Shown here one piece after another: positions 28,145 through 37,213 of a DNA stretch of 37,271 nucleotides (position 1 is the first letter of the stretch; every line of letters starts with the position of its first letter). The stretch is taken from assembly GCA_024275575.1 (NCBI GenBank), contig JAJRYV010000092.1, positions 1-37,271 of the forward strand, written 5' to 3'. Under the pieces are notes generated by a model. It saw nothing but the letters and a program-made list of their open reading frames with translations. It had not been told where the DNA came from and did not search any database. Made by a program: the position numbers and the translations under genes. This stretch comes from a bacterium. GTDB lineage: Bacteria > Zhuqueibacterota > Zhuqueibacteria > Zhuqueibacterales > Geothermadaptataceae.

Positions 28145-30370
28145 ATGGCAGACCAACGACAAAATATCACCGATTATTTACAAAAACTGCCCACGGCAAT
28201 TCTACACCTCGACGCCCGTTTCAAGCCGGAATTTGCCAACCAGGCATTATTGCAGCTTTGCGGCGCCGAATCATATGTTGAATTTGAGCAGAAATGCAGC
28301 CCATTAGTTGACGCTATCCGGGCAAATGAACCCGGGATGCCGTTCACAATCGGACTAAACGGTGATACCAAATTATTGAAGTATCTCCCTCGTACCCTCA
28401 ATGGCCAGGATAACACCGGACCGATCACCGAATTGATTATCGAAGAGATCATCACAGAATCGGCAGCACAAAAGCAATTGCAAAAACACAACGACGCACT
28501 GTCGAAAATCATCAATCTTACCTTCGATATTTTGCTTAAAATCGATATGCAATGTAAAGTTCACTGGGTCGCCTGGCAAATCGAGGAAATTCTCGGTCTC
28601 TCAGCCGGGCAGATCATCGGCACGAATCTGCTCGACCTGATTCATCCCGACGACAAAGAAAAATTTCGTCAAACTCTGCAGCAAGTCAGTTTCAATATGA
28701 ACGCCGATATCCGGCATATTCGTCTGCGCAACAAGCTGAATGCCTGGCCACATTTCCGTTGCCGTATCTACCAGGTTTATCTCGACGATGCGGGGAATAT
28801 CGGTGTGCAGGTCGCCTTGCATGACGAGCATCTTTCAGTCATTGCAGAGCAAGCATTGCGTGCCAGCGAGGCCCGTTACCGGTCGTTCGTCAACAATTTT
28901 CCCGAGACCATCATTCAGTTTGATTTCGGCCACAACATCACTTTCGTCAATCCCGCATTTAAAAAAATTACCGGTTACAGCCCGGACGTGGCCTATTCAG
29001 ATAATTTCCTGCAAAAACTGATCGACGAAGATGATCTGCCAAATTTTAAATCTCATCTGCAAATCGCCCAAAACGGACAAATTTCGCAGACGGAATTTGT
29101 CTTTCATCCCTTGGAAGGTGGCAAGCGCATGGCTATCGCAACTGCATTACCGCTTCTCGAGGGCGGCTGCGTTACCAGCACCTGTGTGATCATCCGTGAT
29201 ATCACCCAGGAAAAATCATTGCAAAATCAACTCATTCAAAGCCATAAAATGGAAACCATCGGCACGATGGCGCGCGGTATCGCCCATGATTTCAACAATA
29301 TTTTAACCGGTATTATCGGAAATGCGAGTATTTTGCTGGAAACCCTGGCAGAGGATGAATTCACCCTGCAGACCATCGGTGAAATTGAAAAAGCAGCCGA
29401 ACGCTGCACCCACCTCACCCGCGGCTTGCTGGCCTTCAGCCGACAGGGCAACACCACTATCGAACCCACGGATTTGAACGGTCTCATTCAAACCATGATT
29501 CATCTTTTACGGCGGATTATTCCCTCTTCGATCGCTATCGAAGCGCCGGTCACCCTGAATTTAAGCCCGGTCCTCGTCGATCAGGGGAAAATTCAGCAGG
29601 TGATCACCAATCTTGTCGTCAATTCGCGTGACGCTATTCAAAACAAGGGGAAATCACAGGAGAGCCAGGGCAAAATCTCAATTCTCATCGAAGAAGTAGA
29701 AATCAGCGAAGCGCAGTCTAAAAAAAATCTTGACGCCTACCCGGGAAAACATCTCAAAGTCAGCGTCTCTGATACCGGTACCGGCATTCCCGAAACGACG
29801 CTTTCGCAAATTTTTGATCCCTTCTTTTCGACAAAAGAAATCGCTCAGGAATCCGGGCTCGGCCTTTCCATCGTTTTTGGAATCATCAAGGAACATAACG
29901 GCTGGATTGAAGTCTCCACCGAAGCAAACATCGGCACCAATTTTCAATTCTTTTTACCCACGCTGGAAGAGAGTATCAAAGAGAGTAAATATATCGAAGG
30001 AAAAATCGTTCACCCGGGTGGTACCATTCTCATCGTCGATGATGACGAACTTGTACGCAATATGGCGTCGAAAAGTCTGGAGCGATACGGCTACCATGTT
30101 TTAATTGCACAAAACGGCGAGGAAGCTTTTGCGGTTTTTAAAGCGAACGAATCATCGATCGATATGCTTTTGATCGATTTAACCATGCCTGAACTGGATG
30201 GCCAGGCGTTGATCGAAAAAATCCACCTCATCACTCCGGAAATGAAAGCCATTCTCTGCAGCGGTTACGACCACGATTTGGCGATGATCGATCAAAATAC
30301 CCGTTTTTTACCCAAACCTTACAACGCTGTGGACCTGGTGCGATTGGTCGGTGAATTTCTGCAAAAATAA
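28145..30370 (+). CDS. PAS-domain hybrid histidine kinase, NtrB-like core with receiver
   Basis: The ATG at 28145 is preferred over a TTG at 28109. The 741-residue protein has no membrane helix, so it is probably cytosolic. Three PAS-type domains span about residues 10-110, 115-235 and 245-365. The phospho-acceptor lies in ARGIAHDFNNILTGIIG (about H381), the H-box type of NtrB-like kinases. The ATPase domain has N box NLVVNSRDAI, G1 DTGTGIPE and G2 SGLGLSIVFGI. The C-terminal receiver has VDDDE, the phospho-acceptor in LLIDLTMPELDG (about D678) and the Lys in LPKPYN. A receiver fused behind the kinase suggests a phosphorelay to a partner encoded elsewhere. The gene is alone on its strand and converges with the polysaccharide cluster. 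Confidence 0.9.
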   Translation: MADQRQNITDYLQKLPTAILHLDARFKPEFANQALLQLCGAESYVEFEQKCSPLVDAIRANEPGMPFTIGLNGDTKLLKYLPRTLNGQDNTGPITELIIEEIITESAAQKQLQKHNDALSKIINLTFDILLKIDMQCKVHWVAWQIEEILGLSAGQIIGTNLLDLIHPDDKEKFRQTLQQVSFNMNADIRHIRLRNKLNAWPHFRCRIYQVYLDDAGNIGVQVALHDEHLSVIAEQALRASEARYRSFVNNFPETIIQFDFGHNITFVNPAFKKITGYSPDVAYSDNFLQKLIDEDDLPNFKSHLQIAQNGQISQTEFVFHPLEGGKRMAIATALPLLEGGCVTSTCVIIRDITQEKSLQNQLIQSHKMETIGTMARGIAHDFNNILTGIIGNASILLETLAEDEFTLQTIGEIEKAAERCTHLTRGLLAFSRQGNTTIEPTDLNGLIQTMIHLLRRIIPSSIAIEAPVTLNLSPVLVDQGKIQQVITNLVVNSRDAIQNKGKSQESQGKISILIEEVEISEAQSKKNLDAYPGKHLKVSVSDTGTGIPETTLSQIFDPFFSTKEIAQESGLGLSIVFGIIKEHNGWIEVSTEANIGTNFQFFLPTLEESIKESKYIEGKIVHPGGTILIVDDDELVRNMASKSLERYGYHVLIAQNGEEAFAVFKANESSIDMLLIDLTMPELDGQALIEKIHLITPEMKAILCSGYDHDLAMIDQNTRFLPKPYNAVDLVRLVGEFLQK

Positions 30371-30405
30371 AAAAACCCGCTTGCGACGTCCTCGCTGCAA
30401 GCGGG
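30366..30405 (-). terminator. Terminator of the polysaccharide cluster
   Basis: CCCGCTTGC (30376-30384) pairs with GCAAGCGGG (30397-30405) around a 12-base loop. On the minus strand the stem is followed by TTTTTTTATTTTTGC, a clear U-run. It lies 48 bases after the gmhB stop. On the plus strand there is no T-run, so it serves mainly the minus-strand operon, although the stem starts only six bases past the kinase stop codon. Confidence 0.8.
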
Positions 30406-30453
30406 CCAGAATATAGGGAAATGATCGCTCATTTCCCGCGGCAGGCACCGGGA

Positions 30454-30999
30454 CTAACCCGGATTTTTTATTTTCATAATCATCCAGTCTGCAGCTGACT
30501 GTAAATCTTCTGCAATAAAATCAGCCTGACAATCGGCGGTGTCGATTTCTGCGCCGTAACCGGTGCGCAGCAAAATCGAACGCATACCCGCATTCCTGCC
30601 GGCCAACACATCGGCTATTTTATCGCCAACCATAAATGCCCATTTTTTATCTATTAACGAATCCTGTAGCGCTCGCAGCAGCATCTCCGGTTGCGGTTTT
30701 CTGCAGCGGCACTTATCCACCGGTGTGTGTGGACAGAAATAGATATACGGTAAATCTAAACCGGAATTTTGCAGCACCGAAACCAATCTGTCGTTGACCA
30801 CATGCGCTGCTTCATGCGAAAAGAGACCTCTGCCGATACCGGATTGATTGCTCGCCAGGGCGAAGACCGCACCGTTCGCTGCCAGTTTTTGCAGTCCCTC
30901 GATAACGCCGGGCAAAATTTCAACCTGCTGCGGATCGCTCAAATAGTTTTTATCGACGATTAACGTGCCATCCCGATCGAAAATGACAAGAAATTTCAT
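30454..30999 (-). CDS. gmhB: D-glycero-D-manno-heptose 1,7-bisphosphate 7-phosphatase (HAD family)
   Basis: This 181-residue phosphatase has the HAD motif I FDRDGTLIVDKNYL (nucleophile and acid Asp at about 8 and 10), motif II in ALASNQSGIGRG (about 47-58), and motif IV MVGDKIADVLAG (about 129-140). The zinc loop CPHTPVDKCRCRKPQP (about 91-106) gives the Cys-x-His ... Cys-x-Cys ligands typical of GmhB. The enzyme removes the 7-phosphate during ADP- or GDP-heptose synthesis for lipopolysaccharide or capsule. It is the last gene of the minus-strand cluster, 11 bases after the Wzi-like gene, and is followed by a terminator. Other heptose genes are not in the window. Confidence 0.9.
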   Translation of the reverse strand: MKFLVIFDRDGTLIVDKNYLSDPQQVEILPGVIEGLQKLAANGAVFALASNQSGIGRGLFSHEAAHVVNDRLVSVLQNSGLDLPYIYFCPHTPVDKCRCRKPQPEMLLRALQDSLIDKKWAFMVGDKIADVLAGRNAGMRSILLRTGYGAEIDTADCQADFIAEDLQSAADWMIMKIKNPG

Positions 31000-31010
31000 T
31001 TTATTCCTGG

Positions 31011-32582
31011 TTAAATTTCACTGAAAAACGACCACGCATACCACAAACGCAGAAACAGTTCGCGGTTATTTCGGGTTTTGCCGGTTTTATTTTGATAATT
31101 GGAAAAATTGCCGGCGCGGCCGAAAAGTGACAGATAAAAATCGGGGCGCGGATGCCAGCGCAAATTGAATTCATAAATCCGTGAATACTCAACCACGCCG
31201 CTGGGAAATGGTTCCGAATATCCTTCATCGATGCTGTAAGCCAGCCAGGGCATATCAAATTCACCATTGAACCGACCGACCCCGTGGCGACGAATATCGA
31301 TGCTGCTGCTGAGGAGTAAGTTTTTCCACAGATACTTGCGCCCGGTGAAAAGCCAGCGATCAAAATCGTTGCCGAGGAAATGACCGATGGGTTTGTTGCG
31401 GTGTTCATATTTTTCCGCCGCCGGCAGCGTATTATAAGTTCTGTTGGTTACCCGGGTATATTCCAAACCGAGCGTCAGACCGTTGAACCCGAAAATATCG
31501 GCGCAGCGTCCGCCGAGCAAAATACCGTATTCATTGGGCTCGAGATCGCCGGGCACTTTTTTTTCAATCTGCACATCATCAATGAGCAATTGGCCATAAA
31601 TCTCAAAGCCGGATTTGGGAAAATACGAAAAATCGAATAATCCAATCGTGTTGGCCTGAATTTCCGGGTCTTCGTTCAACTGTTCGCCGTGGTAAAAAAG
31701 AAACGGATTTAAATAATAAAATTCCAGTCCGTGTGTTCCGCCCCACAAGACAAACTGCGAAACGGCCAGTTCAAGTTTATGATTGAAAAATGAAAAATCG
31801 AGCCGTCCGCCGCTCATGAAACGATCCAGCCAGCGACTGTTTTCTTCGTTTATCGCCTCAGCAGATTTGATACTGTTCAATTTGCTGATAAAATAGCTGA
31901 ATTGCGCGCGGCGTGTGCGAAGTTGTAAAAAGAACTGATCGAAAGGGCGCGAGGCATGGGAAACCGCCAGCGCTGCATCCTGGGCGCGGCCCCAACGCAA
32001 ATAATCACGACCGAATTTAACCCGCCAGCGGTCTGCGTGGTATTGAATATAAGCCTGCTCGGTCAGCGCACTGACGTCGCGCCAGGTTTTGCCGAGATAG
32101 TCTTTATCCTCACCGAGATTTTGATCGACGTCCATCGCATTAAAAATGGAAAGCCGCGGGCTAAACCGCGCACCGGAATAGAGCCGGATACTGTTGAGAA
32201 TATGGTCATTACCGATGAAACTGCCGTATTTTTCAGTGATTAAAGTGCCGAGAAAAATATACGGTTTTCTCAGTAGCTTTTTCCCCCGGCGACCAAATTG
32301 ATATAAATCCCGGGCAATCTTCCTGGCCAAAAATGCCGTATAGCTGCTGCTGTCGGCTGTTTTCAGCAATCGGGCACTGTCATTAAAATCGACCGGTTGT
32401 ATCGCCCAGAAAGCTATTTGACCCGGATGGCGCAAACGCAACTCATCGGCGTATTCATAAACCCAGTGATAGGGCTGCAAACTGAGGCGTTTCTGTGCAT
32501 GCAATAGGGCTGAAAAAGTGACAAATAATAATAATGAACAAAAAATCTTCCTGAAAAATCCTCGTTGCTGTAGTTGTCGCAT
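31011..32582 (-). CDS. Wzi-like capsule assembly outer-membrane protein
   Basis: This 523-residue protein has a signal peptide (core IFCSLLLFVTFSALL, cleavage near HAQ). A long beta-barrel-like sequence with many aromatic residues follows. Features shared with the Caps_assemb_Wzi family include WRVKFGRDYLRWG (about residues 186-198), FYYLNPFLFYHGEQLNED (about 287-304) and the C-terminal LFLRLWYAWSFF. Wzi proteins bind exported polysaccharide at the cell surface. It lies between the sugar-transferase gene (34 bases upstream) and gmhB (11 bases downstream), consistent with one operon for surface glycan assembly. The start ATG is followed directly by the signal peptide; a GAGG lies unusually close to it. 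Confidence 0.8.
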   Translation of the reverse strand: MRQLQQRGFFRKIFCSLLLFVTFSALLHAQKRLSLQPYHWVYEYADELRLRHPGQIAFWAIQPVDFNDSARLLKTADSSSYTAFLARKIARDLYQFGRRGKKLLRKPYIFLGTLITEKYGSFIGNDHILNSIRLYSGARFSPRLSIFNAMDVDQNLGEDKDYLGKTWRDVSALTEQAYIQYHADRWRVKFGRDYLRWGRAQDAALAVSHASRPFDQFFLQLRTRRAQFSYFISKLNSIKSAEAINEENSRWLDRFMSGGRLDFSFFNHKLELAVSQFVLWGGTHGLEFYYLNPFLFYHGEQLNEDPEIQANTIGLFDFSYFPKSGFEIYGQLLIDDVQIEKKVPGDLEPNEYGILLGGRCADIFGFNGLTLGLEYTRVTNRTYNTLPAAEKYEHRNKPIGHFLGNDFDRWLFTGRKYLWKNLLLSSSIDIRRHGVGRFNGEFDMPWLAYSIDEGYSEPFPSGVVEYSRIYEFNLRWHPRPDFYLSLFGRAGNFSNYQNKTGKTRNNRELFLRLWYAWSFFSEI

Positions 32583-32616
32583 TCCTCGCTAAAATTACTC
32601 CTGTTGTTTGTGCAAA

Positions 32617-34023
32617 TCAATAGGCGTTATTATCGTTTATACTTTTAAACATCGTCAAACCGATAATTTTCAAATCGAAAAGAAAGGACCAGTTTTCCAG
32701 ATAATAGAGATCGAATTCGAGGCGTTTTTGAATTGAGGTATCACCCCGCCAGCCGTTGACTTGCGCCCATCCGGTAATACCGGTTTTAATCTGGTGGCGC
32801 ACCATATATTTCGGGAACCTGTCTTTGAATTGCTGTGCGAAATAGGGTCTTTCCGGTCGCGGTCCGACGATGCTCATATCACCACGCAGCACGTTCCAGA
32901 ATTGAGGTAACTCATCGAGGCTGGATTTGCGTAAAAATGTGCCGACCCAAGTACGGCGGTTGTCATTAGAGGTCGTCCAGGTGACATCACTTTCTTGCTC
33001 AGGTGCCACGCGCATGGTGCGAAATTTATACATTTTGAAGCGCCGTCGATTGATGCCGATGCGTTCCTGACAGAAAAATACCGGACCGGGCGATGTCAGT
33101 TTCACAGCCAGCACGATGCCCAATAACAGTGGAGCGCCCAAAATCAGCACCATTGATGAAAACGCCACATCAAATACTCTTTTGGCAACAGTATAACCCA
33201 TCTCATCCGTCGGTAACGAGCGGATGCTGACGATCGGCAGGCCGTCAAGATTTTTAACTTTGGTTTTCTGCTGGATAATCTTGAAATAATCCGGCACGAT
33301 TTCCGATTCGATTCCCTCATGTTCGCACTTATCCACGATACGGCATATTTTATCGTAAGCCCGCACCGGCAAGGTGATGATCACTTTATCGATATCCTGT
33401 TCATGTACAATTTTATTCAACTCTTTCGTGCGGCCGATTATTTTGACGCCGTGAGGTTTGGGGTAATAACTGTTTTCCTGCTGGTCATCGACCACGCCGA
33501 CGACCTGGTAACCAAAACTTTTATTTTTCATTAATGATTCGATCACCCGGTCAGCGATTTCTCCGGCACCGATGAGCAACAGACGTTTGACGTTAAAACC
33601 GCGGGTGCGTAAATATTTCAGAGCACTGCGGATAAAAATACGCTCGATGCTGACCAGTAGAAAAAATATGATGCCGAATAAAAGAAAAGTCAGACGGCTA
33701 AAACTGGTCTCACGGTAGAAAAAAGTCAAAGCGGAAAGCAGCAAAACCAGAATGATACTGGTGTTTAAAACAGGCAGCAGATCGATAAATATGGATTCTA
33801 TCCGCCGGGTTTGGTAGACATCGAGCAAGTGAAAAACGATGACGGCGAAAACCGGTGCAACAAGGCAAAGGAGAAAATAATCACTATAATCCGGGATGGC
33901 AATAACGGTGAAAAATCCGGAATAAAAGCGCAGATAAAAAGCGATGATGAATGCTGAAAAAGTCAGTAAAAAATCACCGATGATCAGCGAAATATGGAAA
34001 AGCTGCGGGTGCTGTTTAAACAT
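32617..34023 (-). CDS. Undecaprenyl-phosphate sugar phosphotransferase (WbaP/WcaJ type)
   Basis: This 468-residue membrane enzyme transfers a sugar-1-phosphate to undecaprenyl phosphate to start polysaccharide repeat synthesis. It has four N-terminal helices (about residues 10-110), a Rossmann-like CoA-binding domain (VKRLLLIGAGEIADRVIE, about 145-162), and the C-terminal bacterial sugar transferase domain. The latter includes KRVFDVAFSSMVLILGAPLLL (about 281-301, outline), PVFFCQERIGINRRRFKMYKFRTM (about 314-337, outline), SSLDELPQFWNVLRGDMS and VGPRPERP. The terminal TGWAQVNGWRGDTSI is typical. The sugar (glucose, galactose or other) cannot be told. It is the initiating enzyme for the cluster downstream of two glycosyltransferases. 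Confidence 0.93.
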   Translation of the reverse strand: MFKQHPQLFHISLIIGDFLLTFSAFIIAFYLRFYSGFFTVIAIPDYSDYFLLCLVAPVFAVIVFHLLDVYQTRRIESIFIDLLPVLNTSIILVLLLSALTFFYRETSFSRLTFLLFGIIFFLLVSIERIFIRSALKYLRTRGFNVKRLLLIGAGEIADRVIESLMKNKSFGYQVVGVVDDQQENSYYPKPHGVKIIGRTKELNKIVHEQDIDKVIITLPVRAYDKICRIVDKCEHEGIESEIVPDYFKIIQQKTKVKNLDGLPIVSIRSLPTDEMGYTVAKRVFDVAFSSMVLILGAPLLLGIVLAVKLTSPGPVFFCQERIGINRRRFKMYKFRTMRVAPEQESDVTWTTSNDNRRTWVGTFLRKSSLDELPQFWNVLRGDMSIVGPRPERPYFAQQFKDRFPKYMVRHQIKTGITGWAQVNGWRGDTSIQKRLEFDLYYLENWSFLFDLKIIGLTMFKSINDNNAY

Positions 34024-34095
34024 GATGTCGTCCTGTTAGTGTATTATCCTGGTCTGGTGGCTCGATGAAATTTGTTAATGTTGTTCTCTCTGGTG

Positions 34096-35025
34096 TTAAA
34101 CCGACGTCCAATAAAAATCCTGACTGCTTATCAAACGTTTGAACCACTCGGGCATTTTCAGGCTTTTTTGCCCAATTTTATATCCCAGCCATTTTGCCAA
34201 AACATGCAAGCAAGCATACGGCAAAAGTTGTGGAGACTTTCTGGCTAAGAGCTTGAGAAGTGATATAGCGTAGGCTTTTCCTCGCCCTTCGTCAGCACCT
34301 TGCACTTCAAACAAATCTTTGAATTGTCTTCGATAATATCCAGTGTCAAAATAACGTCGAAATTCCTGAACAATTGAATAGCGGTGGGAATGCTTAACAA
34401 TGGCATCTGCAGTATATGAAATATTATACCCCTTTCGTAAAATTTCATAAGCAGCTAAGGTATCTTCTCCCATCAATACATTTTTAAATCCACCGATTTC
34501 TTCAAGCGCTGTGTTCAGATAGGCGCAACATGAATTTGATGAAAAAAAAGTAGATAAACCATATTGTTTTAAATCGTTAATGGACCTTATTTGACTTTCA
34601 TCGGGGTAGTTAAAAAAACGAGGAAACGCTTCAAAAAAATTTGCACTATCATGAGGTATTTGTCTGGCATAGGATATCGCAGCTGAGCCATTTTTAATTG
34701 GTTCAACAAGAATTTCCAGCGTATCTTTATCAAGCAAGTATGAATCCTGGGTTATCATTGTAACAATGTCAGTGTTTAATATTTTTCGTCCGGTTTCTCG
34801 AGTAAGTCCATGGTTAAAATTTTCTTTTTGAATACTTTGAACATCAATATTGTTTTTTTTCGCTATTTCGACAGTACTATCTTCAGATGAAGAATCAATA
34901 ACTACAATTTTAGGATTAACACCGGAATCAAGTATATGTCTCAAGCATAGTTGTATATGCTTTTCTGCATTATGTGTAACAATTACAACGCCTACAGACA
35001 TATCTTTTTTTTGATTTTTTCCCAT
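34096..35025 (-). CDS. Family 2 glycosyltransferase (rhamnosyltransferase-like)
   Basis: This 309-residue GT-A enzyme has the start VGVVIVTHNAEKHIQLCL (about residues 11-28), the nucleotide-binding loop VVIDSSSEDSTVEIA (about 41-55), and MITQDSYLLD (about 89-98) in place of the metal-binding DxD region. The acceptor region includes GGFKNVLMGEDTLAAYEILRKG (about 173-194, outline), with the ED typical of rhamnosyltransferase-like GT2 proteins. KHSHRYSIVQEFRRYFDTGYY is also typical. It lies 72 bases upstream of the sugar phosphotransferase gene. The sequence is clearly richer in A and T than the genes at 30454-34023, as is the next glycosyltransferase, which suggests separate ancestry. Confidence 0.85.
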   Translation of the reverse strand: MGKNQKKDMSVGVVIVTHNAEKHIQLCLRHILDSGVNPKIVVIDSSSEDSTVEIAKKNNIDVQSIQKENFNHGLTRETGRKILNTDIVTMITQDSYLLDKDTLEILVEPIKNGSAAISYARQIPHDSANFFEAFPRFFNYPDESQIRSINDLKQYGLSTFFSSNSCCAYLNTALEEIGGFKNVLMGEDTLAAYEILRKGYNISYTADAIVKHSHRYSIVQEFRRYFDTGYYRRQFKDLFEVQGADEGRGKAYAISLLKLLARKSPQLLPYACLHVLAKWLGYKIGQKSLKMPEWFKRLISSQDFYWTSV

Positions 35026-35068
35026 AACAAATTATTTACTATTCTCCAGGTTTTTCATTGTTACTCCA

Positions 35069-35386
35069 GCCTATGGGGCATAGCCGTCAACTTAAGGTAG
35101 TAGTTTATTAATAAACAGCATGTTTCTGTGGAGACGAAACGACTGCAAAACTCCCATCCTTAAATAAGGAGGGGAAATCAACCGCAGCGTCCAGCGAAGG
35201 TTGGAGGGGTGGTTTATCGCGCGGCATTCAACCACCCCTGGCTTTTGCGAAGAACAATTCGCAAAAGTCGTCCCCTCCTTTTCAAGGTGGGGGACTTGCC
35301 TTAAGCAGGCGCTGTTTATTGTGTTGGCTAACATCCATTTTTTTTAGTCTGTTACGTCCTTAAGTTGACGGCTATGGCCTATGGGG
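35069..35386. mobile_element. MITE with 19-bp inverted ends and 10-bp target duplication
   Basis: The element spans 35079-35376 (298 bp). Its ends are perfect inverted copies: CATAGCCGTCAACTTAAGG at 35079-35097 and its reverse complement at 35358-35376. Both are flanked by the direct repeat GCCTATGGGG (35069-35078 and 35377-35386), a clear target duplication. There is no transposase gene, so it must be moved in trans. A 10-bp duplication and CATAG-type ends fit IS4-related elements; this is inference. The interior holds nested palindromes (AGGGGTGGTT with AACCACCCCT; CTTTTGCGAA with TTCGCAAAAG; GGAGGGGA with TCCCCTCC), so its RNA would fold strongly. It sits between the two glycosyltransferase genes. 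Confidence 0.9.
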
Positions 35387-35651
35387 CTTTCCAACGGATT
35401 CCGCATTCTTATTCCAGAGCATAAAATTCACTCATAAGATAAAAGCAGTACGTATCGGTTTCCAGTATAAGGAAGCCACGGGCATTCCCTTCAGGGACGA
35501 CTGTCTTCACCAGTTTCCGGTTAATTACGTCGCTGGAATGCGTCTGGTTTATTTTGGGTTATTTAGTTTGTATATCGTCGTAAAGGATTTGTTTTTCAGG
35601 AAATTAAAAGAAAAATATATTTTGAGAAAATGCTCAAAAGATAACTTTCAA
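35387..35651. other. Intergenic region between MITE and GT4 gene
   Basis: No gene is visible in these 265 bases. The sequence contains GTATAAGGAAGCCACGGGCATT and CCGGTTAATTACG-like stretches (shortened), which could be a remnant of transposon DNA, but I cannot support an assignment. Confidence 0.25.
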
Positions 35652-36824
35652 TTAGCTTTCTGATACACAGAATGATTTAGAAGAAGGAAGCAAACTGGCG
35701 GGAGGCCCATTCAACACTGATTCATATGCTGCTTTTGTTTGCATGGCAGCTTTATCCCATGTGTAATTGGATTCAATAAAATCAGAAAAATCTCTCTTCC
35801 GTGGTGCGCTATAGGCGCCGGCAATGGCCATTTTAATTGAGCTTAGATTATCCGGTTTACAATACCAGGCAAAATCTTTCAGATATTCCGTTGTATATCC
35901 CCTGTCAGATGCAACAACGTTTGCTCCTGCATATCCAGCTTCAAGGGATGAAAGTCCGCAGGTTTCAAACCAGCTTGCCAAAACATGAACTCGCGCCTTT
36001 TTATACAGTTGTATTAGTTGTTGATCATTTACAAACCCCAAATATATTCCCCCAATTTCCTTTAGTTCTGCTAACACTTTCGCAGCATATTTTTTATGAT
36101 ACTTGTTAACTGCACCGACTAAGACAAGTTTTAAATTAGCCCCTTTAAGGCTGCGGATCAGGTTGAGTTGATTTTTTACGGGCTCAATTCGAGCAGCGCA
36201 TAATACAAAAGAATCATGTTCCAATTCCGGGTAATCATCCACTAAAAATTCATGTGAATTAAATTTTTCGATATCAACTCCATTTACTACTTTTTTATAG
36301 TTTAAGTCACAGCCAGACAGGTTAAATATTCTCTTCTCCATTTCAATATCCATGTGGGATTGGGGTAGCAGGCAGTCTACATTGCAGATTACTGTTTTCT
36401 GCGCTTGCATATAACCTGGATAGATTAAAGGTTGGAGCGCTTTAAATTGTTTAGGATATTTTAAAAATGCACGGGCTGTTTCTTTAATTAATTCTACACT
36501 ATTCGCTGAGAAATTTCTATAAACAAAGCAGCGTAAGTGACCCGAATAGCGTTGATTAAACTCAGTGTAATCATGATAAATAGTGGAGAGGACAACAGGC
36601 TTTTGCTGCCTTTTTGCATTTTTAAACTGCATCCAGGTTTCGTGGATTCGAGTTGTATTGAATAAATGAACCAGATCATACGCATCGAGTACAGGCGTAT
36701 AATCCAAAGAAATATCGACTTTAACACCAAGCTTTTCCAGTTTTGATTTTGTTTTTAGCAGTTGTTGAGTATCGCCACCAGGTTTATCAAAAGTGTCGAT
36801 ACGATTTTGCATTAGAACGTTCAT
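35652..36824 (-). CDS. Family 4 (GT-B) glycosyltransferase
   Basis: This 390-residue protein has the GT-B pattern: an N-terminal half starting FDKPGGDTQQLLKTKSKLEKLG (outline) with the glycine-rich loop, and a C-terminal half with VLCAARIEPVKNQLNLIRSL (about residues 218-237), LVLVGAVNKYH (about 243-253), LGFVNDQQLIQLYKKARVHV (about 273-292) and the donor-binding ASWFETCGLSSLEAGYAG (about 295-312, E-x7-E motif ETCGLSSLE). It would add a hexose or related sugar from a nucleotide donor to a surface glycan. Codon use is AT-rich, like that of the GT2 gene. It is separated from that gene by the MITE and about 265 further bases, so transcription of the cluster may be interrupted here. Confidence 0.85.
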   Translation of the reverse strand: MNVLMQNRIDTFDKPGGDTQQLLKTKSKLEKLGVKVDISLDYTPVLDAYDLVHLFNTTRIHETWMQFKNAKRQQKPVVLSTIYHDYTEFNQRYSGHLRCFVYRNFSANSVELIKETARAFLKYPKQFKALQPLIYPGYMQAQKTVICNVDCLLPQSHMDIEMEKRIFNLSGCDLNYKKVVNGVDIEKFNSHEFLVDDYPELEHDSFVLCAARIEPVKNQLNLIRSLKGANLKLVLVGAVNKYHKKYAAKVLAELKEIGGIYLGFVNDQQLIQLYKKARVHVLASWFETCGLSSLEAGYAGANVVASDRGYTTEYLKDFAWYCKPDNLSSIKMAIAGAYSAPRKRDFSDFIESNYTWDKAAMQTKAAYESVLNGPPASLLPSSKSFCVSES

Positions 36825-37213
36825 ATTTAATTCTTTTAATCCCTTTTTTTACTATTCGTAATAAATAATAAACTAACACCAATTGAATTACCTATTACTA
36901 CTTAGTCAGGTTGGTTTTAGTTGAGTAAGTAGTATATAAATAATATGTTAAAATATGCTAATTCCGGTTATCCCGTTTGCTCGGCTCAACTGGGAACCCA
37001 CCCCTGATTTGAATTAAAATGCTCCGCTTTTAGTTCAAATCAGGGGTGGGTTCGTACATAATTTGAAAACTTAAGTTTTTGTCGAACTAACTTAATAGCC
37101 GGTGTATTGCTTCACAAGCTTTGGTACTTTTTTGACTAATTTTACTTAACACATTGCGCAGCATCTTCTCATGTATTACCTTTTTACGTTTCGCAAGACA
37201 AGAGGGTAAGTCC
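36825..37213. other. Intergenic region with a large palindrome, before an IS
   Basis: About 390 AT-rich bases contain no gene. The notable element is the 60-base inverted repeat at 36994-37053. Part of the right side, up to the transposase start at 37214, should belong to the left end of an insertion sequence, but I could not fix its boundary. Confidence 0.4.
36994..37053. repeat. Perfect 20-bp inverted repeat
   Basis: GAACCCACCCCTGATTTGAA at 36994-37013 is the exact reverse complement of the 20 bases at 37034-37053. The 20-base loop contains a further imperfect stem (TAAAA with TTTTA). There is no T-run at either end. It may be a dispersed palindromic repeat or an element end; genome copies would show which. 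Confidence 0.8.

Noticed and set aside
35092-35334. 80-codon frame inside the MITE.
   Set aside because: It covers the nested palindromes and reads no transposase motif.
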